Part shown: piece by piece, positions 1 to 8,762 of the stretch
Layout of the letters: every line of letters begins with the position of its first letter
Numbering within the stretch: position 1 is the stretch's first letter
Assembly (NCBI RefSeq): GCF_001634365.1
Contig: NZ_CP014579.1
Location: forward strand, 2,108,001 to 2,172,000
Direction: 5' to 3'
Source: Paraburkholderia phytofirmans OLGA172
Lineage (GTDB): Bacteria > Pseudomonadota > Gammaproteobacteria > Burkholderiales > Burkholderiaceae
Length of the DNA: 64,000 nucleotides
The notes under the pieces: generated by a model
The model's input: the letters and a program-made list of their open reading frames with translations, nothing else
What the model was told of the DNA's origin: nothing
Database searches by the model: none
Made by a program: the position numbers and the translations under genes

Positions 1-1838
1 AGTCGTTGCAGCGTCTGGGCCTCGATACGGTATTCGACGCTCGCCTCATCGACCGCGCGCAGCTTCGCGACCGTAACCTGCTGCGCCTTGATCACGCGCT
101 GAAGCTTTGACGGCACGACGACGAGATTGCGGCAGTTCGATTCAAGGCAATCCAGACGCATCCAGTCGAGTGGCGTCGACTTGCACGGCTCGACGCTGAC
201 GCAGCCGCCCAAAACCGTCTCTCGGTACGCCAGTTCGCCCTTCCCGAACATTCTCACCGTCTGCTCGCGCGAATAAACCGACACCGGCGAAGCCTGCACG
301 GCACGGCTCTGCACCCACGCTGCGTGCCCGCCGAACAGCCGCTCGTCAGCGAACAGCACCTGCTCGGCGTACGCGAGATATTCGGACAGGCCCTGCGTCT
401 CGGCCCATTCCTTCGCGAAGTGGGTCCTGTCGGTGTCGATGAAGCCCTTCGCGAACGCCGAGCCGCGCGCATAGTAGGTGCTCATCTCCTGCGTGAGGTG
501 CTGCAGTTGACGTTTGAGCGTCGGTAGCGTCACGAGGCCGCTCCGATGGGCGAAGAGGGCCAGGGTCCTGCGAAGCTGGTGCCGAGTGAACGGCCACTGC
601 TGCCCGAGCGCGTACTTCGGCTCGTCTTCCCACGCGCGGTGCATGTCAACACGCTTCAGTTCAGCAATATCCTCCGCCGCGATCGTCGGGAAGACGCGCT
701 CGCGAAAGGCTTCGATTTCGTGATGTACGTTACTCGCCGCCCGGTTTGCCACGTACTTAAGATGCAGACCCATCCGGCAGAACAGCAGGTGCGAACCGTC
801 CGTCGATTCGGCGTAGCCCTGCTCGCCGTGCGCACGGTGTGCCTCGCCCGACAGGCGTTGCGCGAGCCTGACGGCACGGGCGGCGAGCGGGCTGCTCACC
901 CAGCATGCGCGCCTGGGATGCCCTCCCGACAGTTTGGTCGTGACGCCCTCGATGGTGTAGTGGGTCACGCCATCCAGACGGGTCTCGCGCAGGCAGTCGT
1001 ACGGCAGGGTCTCCGCTTCCATCGCACGCATGCCGGTGAATGACAGGATGACAAGCTGGCATAGCGCACCGATCGACGCCACAAGCGACAACACGACGAA
1101 AGGGGAGTTCTTGCACGCGAAGTACTCAGCAATTCTTACCAGTTCATCAGGGATGCATGGAATCTCGCCGGCGTACCTGCGTGCGAGGTAGTCCGACAGG
1201 ATGCCAGCGACACCCTCAGCAACGCTGAGGTCGTGCTCACAGGTCGACAGGAAGTGCTGGTAGATCCGCGTCGGGATGACAGGGTGTTGTGAGCTTCCAG
1301 CACGTTGCGCGTAGCGTTCAAGCAGAGGCTTGTGCAGTTGGGCCAGCGGTACGCGCAGCCCCGTGGTCCCGACGCCCAGACGGTGAAGCTTTACGAGAAG
1401 CGAATGAAGAGGATTGGCCTTTCTCTCCCTCCCGGCATGCGCCACATAGTCCAGAACAACGGCAGCGCTGGACAACCCCTCGTAGAGCGTAAGCTGACGT
1501 TCGGCAGCAAAGAACGTGAATTCCTTCAGGCAGGTTGAACTAGATAGAAACGTACCGAACGCCGGTACCGTATCGGTCGCTTCGTGCATCAGAAAGTACA
1601 TCACCTGCTTCCACTGACGCGTAGTCGCTTCTGAACGGGCGCGGCACACGCCGTCAGACAGGTGGCCCCTGAAGTAGATATGGGTGCGCGGTCCAATCGT
1701 ATATGCCCGGATGTCCCAGGCGTCGTCACCAAACAGCGAAACGGCATTCCCGGCCTTGTCGTGCGTAACCACCGTATCGTCTTCGACCCGATACCAGTTG
1801 GGGCGCTCAGCCATCGGCGCGATCAACGTGTTATTCAT
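1..1838 (-). CDS. Large tyrosine recombinase, third gene of a coupled trio (partial, C-terminus outside window)
   Basis: One frame stays open from the ATG at 1838 to the window edge, giving at least 612 codons; the stop lies beyond position 1. The start overlaps the stop of the preceding gene as ATGA, which implies translational coupling. Catalytic motifs of a tyrosine recombinase are visible: Arg I in LSFTGMRAMEAETL, the second box in FTRHQLRRTLALF, then LQHLTQEMSTYYARG with the His and the candidate nucleophilic Tyr. After this comes a Cys-containing tail (GGC, EPC, DC, SNC). At over 600 residues it is far larger than phage integrases and resembles the large recombinases of Tn554-like or genomic-island modules. 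The exact family is not assigned; membership of a gamma-mobile-trio (Gmt)-type module was considered but cannot be shown here. Confidence 0.8.
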   Translation of the reverse strand, partial: MNNTLIAPMAERPNWYRVEDDTVVTHDKAGNAVSLFGDDAWDIRAYTIGPRTHIYFRGHLSDGVCRARSEATTRQWKQVMYFLMHEATDTVPAFGTFLSSSTCLKEFTFFAAERQLTLYEGLSSAAVVLDYVAHAGRERKANPLHSLLVKLHRLGVGTTGLRVPLAQLHKPLLERYAQRAGSSQHPVIPTRIYQHFLSTCEHDLSVAEGVAGILSDYLARRYAGEIPCIPDELVRIAEYFACKNSPFVVLSLVASIGALCQLVILSFTGMRAMEAETLPYDCLRETRLDGVTHYTIEGVTTKLSGGHPRRACWVSSPLAARAVRLAQRLSGEAHRAHGEQGYAESTDGSHLLFCRMGLHLKYVANRAASNVHHEIEAFRERVFPTIAAEDIAELKRVDMHRAWEDEPKYALGQQWPFTRHQLRRTLALFAHRSGLVTLPTLKRQLQHLTQEMSTYYARGSAFAKGFIDTDRTHFAKEWAETQGLSEYLAYAEQVLFADERLFGGHAAWVQSRAVQASPVSVYSREQTVRMFGKGELAYRETVLGGCVSVEPCKSTPLDWMRLDCLESNCRNLVVVPSKLQRVIKAQQVTVAKLRAVDEASVEYRIEAQTLQR

Positions 1839-3715
1839 GCTACTCCCAATTCGTAAAGCTGGTCGAGCTTGGCTGACCAGAAAGCGTCCAGATTCCCTTC
1901 GATATCGACGTCCTGCTCGATCTGTTCGACCAGCGCGGCGTCGCGCCTGCGCAGTTCATCCAGCAGGAAGTCAACGCGCCGCAGCACGGCCCCGAACGAG
2001 CTGTCGTACTGTTCGATCGAGTCGGCACGCCCGCTCACGAGCCTGACGCAGTGGCGGCAGCTCAGCAGCTTGCGGACGTCGGCAGCGTCAGCGTGTACGC
2101 GGTACTGGTCGCAGAAGAGGCACCCTTCGGTCGAGCGGCAGTCAGGCTGTACGGTAACCGACGCCGCGATCGGCGCAGGCTTGTGGAACCCGATGCAGAT
2201 GCCCACCGCGCTCCTGATGCTGCCCGCCGGGTCGTTGCCGGGCTTCAGCACGGTCTTCTCGACTGAAGCGAGGAATGCGCCCATCTCAGCCTTGTGCGCG
2301 GCATCCGTGCCAGTCGAGTACGAACGCAGCGCCGTGGCCAGCGAGTGCCCCATCAGCCTCGCTGCGACGAGAGGGTCGTGGTTGCTCACCGCCCAATCCT
2401 GCTTTGCCGCACGCCACTGGCGTGCGCTAATGCGCGGCAGCACGATCCCGAGCGTGTCGAGTCGACGGTAAAGTAGATCCAGGAAGTTGATTGAGAGATC
2501 GGTTAGCCGCCCCGGCTGGGCATGGTGTCCGACTACGACGAACAACGCGTCCCGGTCTGCGTCCTGCATCAGATACTCGCGCAACGCCAGGTATGCCTTG
2601 AGCTTTGGCAGGAAGCCCAGCGAGACGGTGAACGTAATCTCTTTCGCACCTGCACGGTACTTGACCTCGCGAAACTTCTGACGCGCAACCGACGCATCCT
2701 GCAAGCTCGCGGCAAGCTCCGGACTCCACTTCATGGCCAGCAATTGTGCGAGGTTGACGCCCGTTTCGGCCAGAAACAGCGCGGCGAAGCAATAGACCGC
2801 CATCGAAGCGTGCAAGCGACGGATAGCCGACTGTGCGTTCTTGTTCGCCGCCGCAAGATGTTTAGCGGCAAACCAGGCAACGCCCCGTGAACGGTTAAGA
2901 GGATCTTTAGCGCCAGCCTCAGCCATGCGCGTTATGAGTTCTTCCCGGGTGCGCAGCTCGCCTGTTTCCAGATTCCAGCCAGCCAGGCCAGGCGAGTCGT
3001 TGCCTTCACGGCGGTTGTGTCTGTGCGGAACAAGGCAAAGACTCTCGCATCGCGCCGTGCTCACGTGCATCGGGTACGGCTTGAAGTCGAGCACCAGCAT
3101 GCTGATGCTGCTGAAGAGCGCATCAGCCCACGCAAGCAGGGCGGCCTGTGCTTCGGCGTCAGGCACAGCTGTCGGCACAGCCGCTTCCTGTCGCCAGCGC
3201 AGCACCCGCGCATCGGCGCAGAACTCGTCGTTTCGGAAGAGCTCGCGTAGCATCGACAACAGATTACGCTGATAGCTGGCGACGGTATTGCGGCTCAGGT
3301 TGCCCTGCGAGACCTGTTCGCGCTTCTCACCGAAGTAGCGATGAACAGCCTCCGTCGTAGGCTTCTCGTCACAGAGCACCTGATGCAGGCCCTGCCTGTC
3401 GGCCCAGTTCACGAAGTCAAGCACGTCGCGTAGCGCACCGTAGACCGTCTTCGGACGCATCACGCCGGGGGTCACCTGCGCGGAAAGCTGCGTCACCAGC
3501 AGACGTACAACCCTGGCGCGTTCGCTGCAGAAGCTTGTGTGGTCGAAAGTGTGTCGCGTGCGCTGCGGGTTCGACGTGTCGCGCGTCAGATAGCAGATCT
3601 GACCGATATCGGAAAGTCTGCTCATGCCTTCCCACCTGAGCAGCGCGCGCTCGGGGTGCAGCAGCAGCGTGCCTTCCGCGAGCGGCATGCACACTTCCTC
3701 GTACTGGCGACTCAT
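1835..3715 (-). CDS. Large tyrosine recombinase-like protein, second gene of the trio, degenerate catalytic set
   Basis: 626 residues, overlapping both neighbours by ATGA (3712-3715 and 1835-1838). The C-terminal catalytic fold is recognisable at LMGHSLATALRSYSTG, which supplies the third-box His and the candidate Tyr. Where active recombinases have TGMR, this protein has ETGVNLAQLLAMKW, so Arg I appears replaced by Asn. The second box reads ISARQWRAAK and lacks the His. A Cys-rich tail follows (CRSTEGCLFC, then CRHC), possibly metal-binding. About 630 residues matches the size of Tn554 TnpB. I infer that this member may be a structural or regulatory partner of the other two. Tyrosine-recombinase fold: fairly sure; inactivity: inference. 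Confidence 0.75.
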   Translation of the reverse strand: MSRQYEEVCMPLAEGTLLLHPERALLRWEGMSRLSDIGQICYLTRDTSNPQRTRHTFDHTSFCSERARVVRLLVTQLSAQVTPGVMRPKTVYGALRDVLDFVNWADRQGLHQVLCDEKPTTEAVHRYFGEKREQVSQGNLSRNTVASYQRNLLSMLRELFRNDEFCADARVLRWRQEAAVPTAVPDAEAQAALLAWADALFSSISMLVLDFKPYPMHVSTARCESLCLVPHRHNRREGNDSPGLAGWNLETGELRTREELITRMAEAGAKDPLNRSRGVAWFAAKHLAAANKNAQSAIRRLHASMAVYCFAALFLAETGVNLAQLLAMKWSPELAASLQDASVARQKFREVKYRAGAKEITFTVSLGFLPKLKAYLALREYLMQDADRDALFVVVGHHAQPGRLTDLSINFLDLLYRRLDTLGIVLPRISARQWRAAKQDWAVSNHDPLVAARLMGHSLATALRSYSTGTDAAHKAEMGAFLASVEKTVLKPGNDPAGSIRSAVGICIGFHKPAPIAASVTVQPDCRSTEGCLFCDQYRVHADAADVRKLLSCRHCVRLVSGRADSIEQYDSSFGAVLRRVDFLLDELRRRDAALVEQIEQDVDIEGNLDAFWSAKLDQLYELGVA

Positions 3716-5163
3716 GCTGCCTCCACCGTGTCGAGCGTGCGCGCGACCAGCGTCGACAGGTGCGCGCCCCAGCCATCCTGCACAGCGTCGAACAGCTTGC
3801 GATTCTCGCGGTAAGCGATATAGCGCTCAGTCATTGACGGTTGTACGTGCCACATCAACTGCCGCAACTGATCGAGCGCCCGTGTGTACTTCGTCCCGTT
3901 CGCTGTCATCGCGTCGACCATGTTCAACCCGAAGGTCGCGCGCAGGTCGTGGAAGCTGAACTCGTACCTGGGGTTGTCGAGCCGCACGCGCATCATGGGC
4001 AACAGTTCGTCCCTGATGAACTGGCGCACGGCCTGCCCGGTCTTGACGTAACGGCGCACGCGCGGGCCAGTGGTGAGCGGGCCGCGCGACGCGCGATCCT
4101 CGTAGAGCGGCGCCCCGCGATGGCTCAGAAAGATCGGCTGGTCGGGATGATCACCGCCGTCTGCCAGCTGGCGACGCTTGCGTGCACGATCGCTGTGCAC
4201 GTAGACGTACAGCCGCTCGTAGAAACCGCGCGGCAGGTGCAGCACGCCTTTAACGCCGCCCTTCGTGTCGATGCCCGTACCTGGCCCACAGGCGAGCCGG
4301 ATGTCGTCACCGTGAAACTCGCCCGGCTTGCGCATCACGTGTTTCGCGCGCACGGTCAATACTGTCTGGATGCGAGCGCCTGACAACAGCGCGAAAAGAT
4401 GAACGAGCGTCATCTCGGTGTTGCCGAGAGCGGCTAACGATTCGAGCAGCACCGACTGCTCTGACGAGGGCAGTGGGCGCAGGCGGCCGCCGTCCTGAAT
4501 GTGATCGTCCCACGGGTCTTCGGCGCGCCGACCGCTGATCGACAGGTCAGTGGTCTTGACCGCGATCACGCTGCTGAAGCCCTTCTGATCCCTGAACTCG
4601 ATGAGCCGGTCAGATTCGACCCACGGCGCGTTCGCAGGCCTGAAGCCTGCCTCGGTCATGAGCCAGCGATAGAAGCGCAACACAGCGCCCATACGACGCC
4701 TGGCGACGCCCGGAGACAGTTCGCCTGCCTGCACGGCCAGCCTGATCGAGGCGCTGTAGCGGTAGGTCGGACGTTGCCGCTTGTTCGCGGGGAACGTCAG
4801 CCAGTCGACGCCCTCGTCATCCAGATAACGACGGAACGCCACCAGGTCGTCTGCGATGCTGGCGAACGTGAGCATGTTGGGCGACGACTTCGACTCCATC
4901 ATATCGATGAGCCAGACGTTCGCCTCGGCCCACGGCGCACCGTCAGCGAGTCGGACAACAGGAAAGAGAGGGAAGGTGTCTGCGATCCACTGCGGGCGGG
5001 CGTCGCGTCGCTTGCCTGTGTCGGGGGCCGCGAGCGGGGCCGTGTGATAGATGGTGCCGCCATCGGGCGTGGTGATACTGACCGGCGTTGCGCCGGGTGT
5101 GTCGCGGTCAACGACCTCGGTCAACGGGAGTCGCCGGATGGTCGTTCGTCTTGCTGTCATCAT
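3712..5163 (-). CDS. Tyrosine recombinase/integrase, first gene of the large trio
   Basis: 483 residues from the ATG at 5163, which has GAGG about six bases upstream; the frame also extends to a GTG at 5205 without a good ribosome site. The catalytic set is complete: Arg I in LLSGARIQTVL, box II in FHDLRATFGLN, then LMWHVQPSMTERYIAYR with the third-box residue and the Tyr. The N-terminal half (about residues 60-180) looks like a core-binding SAM-like domain. It is the promoter-proximal member of a three-gene operon with ATGA junctions, so the three are expected to be made together and act jointly in integration/excision of a mobile island extending leftwards out of the window. Confidence 0.82.
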   Translation of the reverse strand: MMTARRTTIRRLPLTEVVDRDTPGATPVSITTPDGGTIYHTAPLAAPDTGKRRDARPQWIADTFPLFPVVRLADGAPWAEANVWLIDMMESKSSPNMLTFASIADDLVAFRRYLDDEGVDWLTFPANKRQRPTYRYSASIRLAVQAGELSPGVARRRMGAVLRFYRWLMTEAGFRPANAPWVESDRLIEFRDQKGFSSVIAVKTTDLSISGRRAEDPWDDHIQDGGRLRPLPSSEQSVLLESLAALGNTEMTLVHLFALLSGARIQTVLTVRAKHVMRKPGEFHGDDIRLACGPGTGIDTKGGVKGVLHLPRGFYERLYVYVHSDRARKRRQLADGGDHPDQPIFLSHRGAPLYEDRASRGPLTTGPRVRRYVKTGQAVRQFIRDELLPMMRVRLDNPRYEFSFHDLRATFGLNMVDAMTANGTKYTRALDQLRQLMWHVQPSMTERYIAYRENRKLFDAVQDGWGAHLSTLVARTLDTVEAA

Positions 5164-5607
5164 GCAGGTCCTCGGCTGTGTTTGTGGGGATGTCCGCTTT
5201 AACACAGCCTGCGAGTACCAGAAAATCGTTCTTCACTTGCGCATAGGCCAGATCTATTGCGACGGCGACTGTTCGTTGCTCGCCCATCAAACCAGCATGC
5301 GTGTGGCCGGTCAACGCTACCAGCGCACCCGCCACGGCCGTTTTGCGCACGCCGAACGGATGCGCCGCTATCGCAGCCGCAACAATAAAGTGACGCATCA
5401 GGGTTCCGCTGAGCCTGCCGCCGATGCTTTACTGATACCGACTTCGACGACATCGGCCACCGCAGCGGTATCCACGCACACCACACCTGTGCCTGAGCAT
5501 TGCCACTTCTGCCACTGCGTCTGTGCGGGCTTCCTACGCCTGGGTCCACTTCGCCGTCGGGTCTTCCGTGATGTTCGGACTGCTACCTACTACACAGGAA
5601 GTGACCC
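5164..5607. other. Intergenic stretch between large trio and IS21 remnant
   Basis: No convincing gene. The minus strand must hold the promoter of the recombinase trio, and the plus strand should hold the outer end of the IS21-type element whose istA starts at 5608. I could not fix that element's terminal repeat because its other end is missing from the window. Confidence 0.4.
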
Positions 5608-6087
5608 ATGACCATTGGAGTTGAACTGGAGGCGCAGATCTTGCGCTACTACCACGTCGAGAAGTGGCGCTGCGGCACCATCGCACGGCAGTTGCACGTG
5701 CACCGTGGCACGGTCCAGCGCGTGCTGGCGCAGGCCGGTCTGCCCCGCGTCGGCGGGATGCTCAGACCTTCGCAGATCGATGCCTACCTGCCGTTTATCC
5801 ATGACACGCTCAAGAGGTTTCCGTCGCTCACGGCCAGCCGGCTGTATGCGATGGTCACCGAGCGCGGCTACCGTGGCAACCCTCATCATTTCCGCCACCT
5901 GATCGCGGTACACCGTCCGCGTCCTACGCCAGAGGCTTATCTGCGGCTGCGCACCTTGCCCGGAGAGCAGGGCCAGGTTGACTGGGCCCATTTCGATCAC
6001 CTGCAGATCGGGCGCGCGCGCCGGCCACTGATGGCCTTCGTCATGGTGCTGTCGTGGTCGCGGCAGATCTATCTGCGCTTCTTCCTC
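5608..6087 (+). pseudogene. istA: IS21-family transposase istA, N-terminal fragment
   Basis: Begins at an ATG preceded by AGGAAGTGACCC. It encodes about 160 residues of an IS21-type transposase: an N-terminal helix-turn-helix ([20 protein letters not shown]) and the first catalytic Asp in QGQVDWAHF. The reading frame follows IstA until IYLRFFL, then is broken at the core TTCCTC by RIT2. The next IstA codons (LDARMDSF) reappear at 13017. The third catalytic residue and all of istB are missing, so this IS21 copy is dead. Confidence 0.85.
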
Positions 6088-6114
6088 TCATGGCTCTTAT
6101 ATGCATGAGAGGAA
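6082..6114. repeat. Palindrome at the ritC-side end of RIT2 carrying an inverted copy of the target core
   Basis: Perfect 11-bp arms TTCCTCTCATG (6082-6092) and CATGAGAGGAA (6104-6114) around an 11-base loop. The first six bases of the left arm (TTCCTC) are istA target sequence; the last six of the right arm (GAGGAA) abut the terminal inverted repeat. The other end of the element (13017-13022) carries the core only once. Confidence 0.75.
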
Positions 6115-6144
6115 TTATGCGAAGCGACGGCTTATGCGAAGTGG
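6109..6144 (+). repeat. RIT2 terminal inverted repeat, ritC side
   Basis: 36 bases identical, in inverted orientation, to 12987-13022. Internally it holds two direct copies of TTATGCGAAG (from 6115 and from 6132), probably recombinase-binding sites. Confidence 0.85.
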
Positions 6145-6200
6145 TATAGCAGTGAAGTCGGCCGGCACGGCACACCCTGTGCCAAAGACGTGTCGGCCGA

Positions 6201-6210
6201 TTCGCATAAT
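6201..6210. repeat. RIT2 subterminal inverted site
   Basis: TTCGCATAAT is the exact reverse complement of the terminal ATTATGCGAA at 6114-6123, separated by 77 bases, and overlaps the stop codon of the ritC C-terminal fragment. RIT1 shows the same spacing at its ritC side. Confidence 0.65.
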
Positions 6211-6425
6211 CAGAGGCCCTGCAGAAAGCGCAGCAGAGCATCGGGCGGTCGATAGCGTTTGCGTCCGAATTGCGGCGGCTCGAGCTTGGCCAACGCCTGT
6301 TCCTTCATCGTCAGATTCGCTTCCACGTACGCGTGTGTTGTCGCAGGGCTCTCGTGGCCAAGCCACAACGCGATCACGCTGATGTCAACACCAGACTGAA
6401 GCAAGTGCATTGCCGTGGAATGGCG
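6210..6425 (-). pseudogene. ritC: RIT2 ritC, C-terminal fragment
   Basis: Reads RHSTAMHLLQSGVDISVIA, then LWLGHESPATTHAYVE and a typical RitC end (FLQGL). It supplies the third-box His and the nucleophilic Tyr missing from the N-terminal half at 9881-10675. The break falls inside the second catalytic box (HxxRH), and RIT1 occupies the gap. The two halves together would give a RitC of about 330 residues, as in RIT1. Confidence 0.85.
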
Positions 6426-6452
6426 GCTATTTCTATCAAGAGATAGCCGCCA
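6421..6452. repeat. Palindrome at the ritA-side end of RIT1
   Basis: Perfect 10-bp arms TGGCGGCTAT (6421-6430) and ATAGCCGCCA (6443-6452) with a 12-base loop. The right arm runs into the terminal repeat. Its layout parallels the palindrome at 6082-6114: six-base core, about 20 bases, inverted core, terminal repeat. Confidence 0.7.
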
Positions 6453-6476
6453 CTATATGCCCTTCCGAATTATGTC
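6451..6476 (+). repeat. RIT1 left terminal inverted repeat
   Basis: 26 bases from CACTATATG to AATTATGTC, perfectly inverted at 9858-9883. Confidence 0.85.
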
Positions 6477-6580
6477 TTGTAATCGCGTGACGGCGCGCTT
6501 TTTAGGCCAAATGGCCGATGCCGGATAGAGATAATCTTTACTCCTTCCAGCCGCTCCCCACGCCGGGGAAGGAGGTCATC

Positions 6581-7821
6581 GTGAAGTACGCCATTCATGA
6601 TCAGGTCACGCTCTCTCAGGCGCCAGAAGGGCCGCTTGCAGCCCATTTGGTATCGTGTTTGCGGATGCGATCAGCTCCCAGGGATACAGCGCACAGTCCA
6701 TGAAGCAGCAGGTACGTATCGCCGCATGCTTTAGTCGATGGCTTAAGAAGACAGGCGTCAGCGTACAGGACATCTGCTACGACCACGCGACACGGTATTT
6801 GCGCTATCGCGCCCGACATGTGCAACCTTACCTTGGAGATCGGGCTGCACTCCGTCATCTCATCGATTTTATGCGCAGTGAGGGCGTGATTCCCGTCGAG
6901 AAGACAGCAACACGTCGGGCGCCACCTGCGGAGATCTGTGCACAGGCATACGCAGAGTACTTGCGCGACGCTAAGGCTCTTGCCGCAACGACGGTCATTA
7001 ATTACGTGCCATTCATCCGCGATTTTCTCCACCATTGCTTCGGTGACGGGAGGGTCAACTTATCGCGCCTACGTGCCGTGGATGTCGTGAGCTTCGTGCA
7101 GTTCCATGCACCAAGTTTGCATTTGAAGCGAGCCAAGCTAATGACCACTGCACTGCGCTCCTTTCTACGCTATGCGCGCTATCGCGGCGACGTTACGCTG
7201 GATCTGGCTGCCGCCGTTCCGGTCGTCGCCAACTGGTCGATGCCGTCAATTCCTCGAGCGATTTCTGCTGAGCAGACGCGGCAGCTGCTGGCTAGCATCG
7301 ATAGACAGACCTCGGTTGGGCGTCGTGACTACGCCATCCTGCTCCTGCTCGCGCGATTGGGGTTACGCGCTGGTGAGGTGGCTTTTCTCGAACTCGACGA
7401 CATCAACTGGAGCGCGGGCCAGGTGAGCGTCCGCGGCAAGGGCGGCCAACGCTGCGAGCTACCCTTACCCGCCGACGTCGGCAAGGCGATTGCCGCATAT
7501 TTGCGGTACGGGCGTCCTCATAGCGCCAGTCGCCGCGTATTTTTGCGTGCAAAGGCGCCCATCACAGGTTTTCGTGGGCAAAGTGGCGTCGGCTCCCTCG
7601 TCCGGAATTCGCTTCAGCGCGCTGGCATCGACGCACCCACGATGGGTGCCCATCAGTTCCGCCACGGACTGGCCACCCAGATGTTGAGCCGTGGGGCCTC
7701 GCTCAGCGAGATCGGCGAGGTATTGGGACATCATCATCCACAAACAACGAAGATCTATACGTCGGTAGACATCAAGGCATTGCGCACACTTGCTTTGCCC
7801 TGGCCGGGAGGTGTGCGATGA
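6581..7821 (+). CDS. ritA: RIT1 RitA tyrosine recombinase, apparently frameshifted near the N-terminus
   Basis: A GTG at 6581 has a strong ribosome site (GGAAGGAGG, 6567-6575) and opens MKYAIHDQVTLSQAPEGPLA. That frame runs into a stop by 6703. The rest of RitA is in another frame, open from GTG 6655 (FADAISSQGYS) to 7821. A -1 step near 6656-6660 (TGT to TTT) would join the two into about 413 residues, matching RIT2 RitA (414). Catalytic set: LGLRAGEVAFLEL, HQFRHGLATQML, LGHHHPQTTKIYTSVD. It overlaps ritB by ATGA. Either an indel has damaged the gene, or recoding occurs, or translation starts weakly at GTG 6655. Confidence 0.75.
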
Positions 7822-8762
7822 ACACACTTCGACAAGCCGTTAAGGAGTACATCGATCTGAGGCGAAGCCTGGGATTCAAGCTGAGAGAGGCAGGCAATGC
7901 GCTACCAGATTTCGTCGCGTTTATGGAACGGCATCGTGCTCCCTACGTTACCCAGGCATTGGCTCTCGCGTGGGCTCAACAGCCATCGGATGTCCGGCCC
8001 GCGCAATGGGCGCAACGTCTGAGCTATGTACGACAGTTTGCGCGCCATCGCAGTGCTACCGATCTTCGCACCGAGATACCAGCGCCAGGCTTGTTACCGT
8101 TTCAACCGAAGCGGGCTAGACCGTACTTATATTCGACCAGCGAGATCTGCGCATTATTGCAGGCTGCACTCCAAATGCCATATCGTTATGAACGGGGTGC
8201 CCTGCTGCCGTGGACCTATCATTGCCTGTTCGGATTGCTGAGCGTATCAGGAATGCGTCTGGGTGAAGCGCGCAATCTCGAGCTACAGGACGTGGATCTG
8301 ACCGCGGGGATATTGACTGTCCGCGGAGCGAAACTAGGCAAGACGAGATTGGTTCCTTTGCATGCCTCGACCTGCGAGGTGCTCGCAAACTATATCGCAA
8401 AACGCCAACGTCATTGGGCGGGGCGACCGGTATCCTCGTACCTGTTCGTGTCGAGCTGGGGCAACCGGCTGGACAGCGGTCAGATTCATCGCGCTTTCTA
8501 TGCGTTGTCGCGGCAGATCGGCTTGCGCGGTGAGTCAGACCGTCACGGGCCGCGTCTGCACGATATGAGGCACGTGTTCGCAACCAACACACTTGTACGC
8601 TGGTACCGGTCCGATCAGGATCCCGAGCGTCGCCTACCAATCCTGTCGGCCTACCTCGGTCATGTCCACGTTGAGGATACGCAGTGGTATTTAAGCGCCT
8701 CGCCCGAACTGATGCGTGAGGCGATGCGTCGACTCGAACAACGCTGGGAGGACGTGCAATGA
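7818..8762 (+). CDS. ritB: RIT1 RitB tyrosine recombinase
   Basis: 314 residues. ATGA overlaps link it to ritA (7818-7821) and ritC (8759-8762). Catalytic set: SVSGMRLGEARNLELQ with Arg I, RLHDMRHVFATNTL, and LGHVHVEDTQWYLSAS with His and Tyr. The N-terminal TLRQAVKEYIDLRRSLG helix is typical of RitB. It probably acts with RitA and RitC on the inverted repeats of its element. Confidence 0.88.
   Translation: MNTLRQAVKEYIDLRRSLGFKLREAGNALPDFVAFMERHRAPYVTQALALAWAQQPSDVRPAQWAQRLSYVRQFARHRSATDLRTEIPAPGLLPFQPKRARPYLYSTSEICALLQAALQMPYRYERGALLPWTYHCLFGLLSVSGMRLGEARNLELQDVDLTAGILTVRGAKLGKTRLVPLHASTCEVLANYIAKRQRHWAGRPVSSYLFVSSWGNRLDSGQIHRAFYALSRQIGLRGESDRHGPRLHDMRHVFATNTLVRWYRSDQDPERRLPILSAYLGHVHVEDTQWYLSASPELMREAMRRLEQRWEDVQ

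Noticed and set aside
5051..5611. 186-codon plus-strand frame between the large trio and istA
   Set aside because: Overlaps the recombinase start region and has no recognisable motif or convincing start; its composition looks non-coding.
6421..6452. Rho-independent terminator interpretation of the palindrome
   Set aside because: No T-run follows, and a similar palindrome occurs at another element end, so a transposition-related origin fits better.
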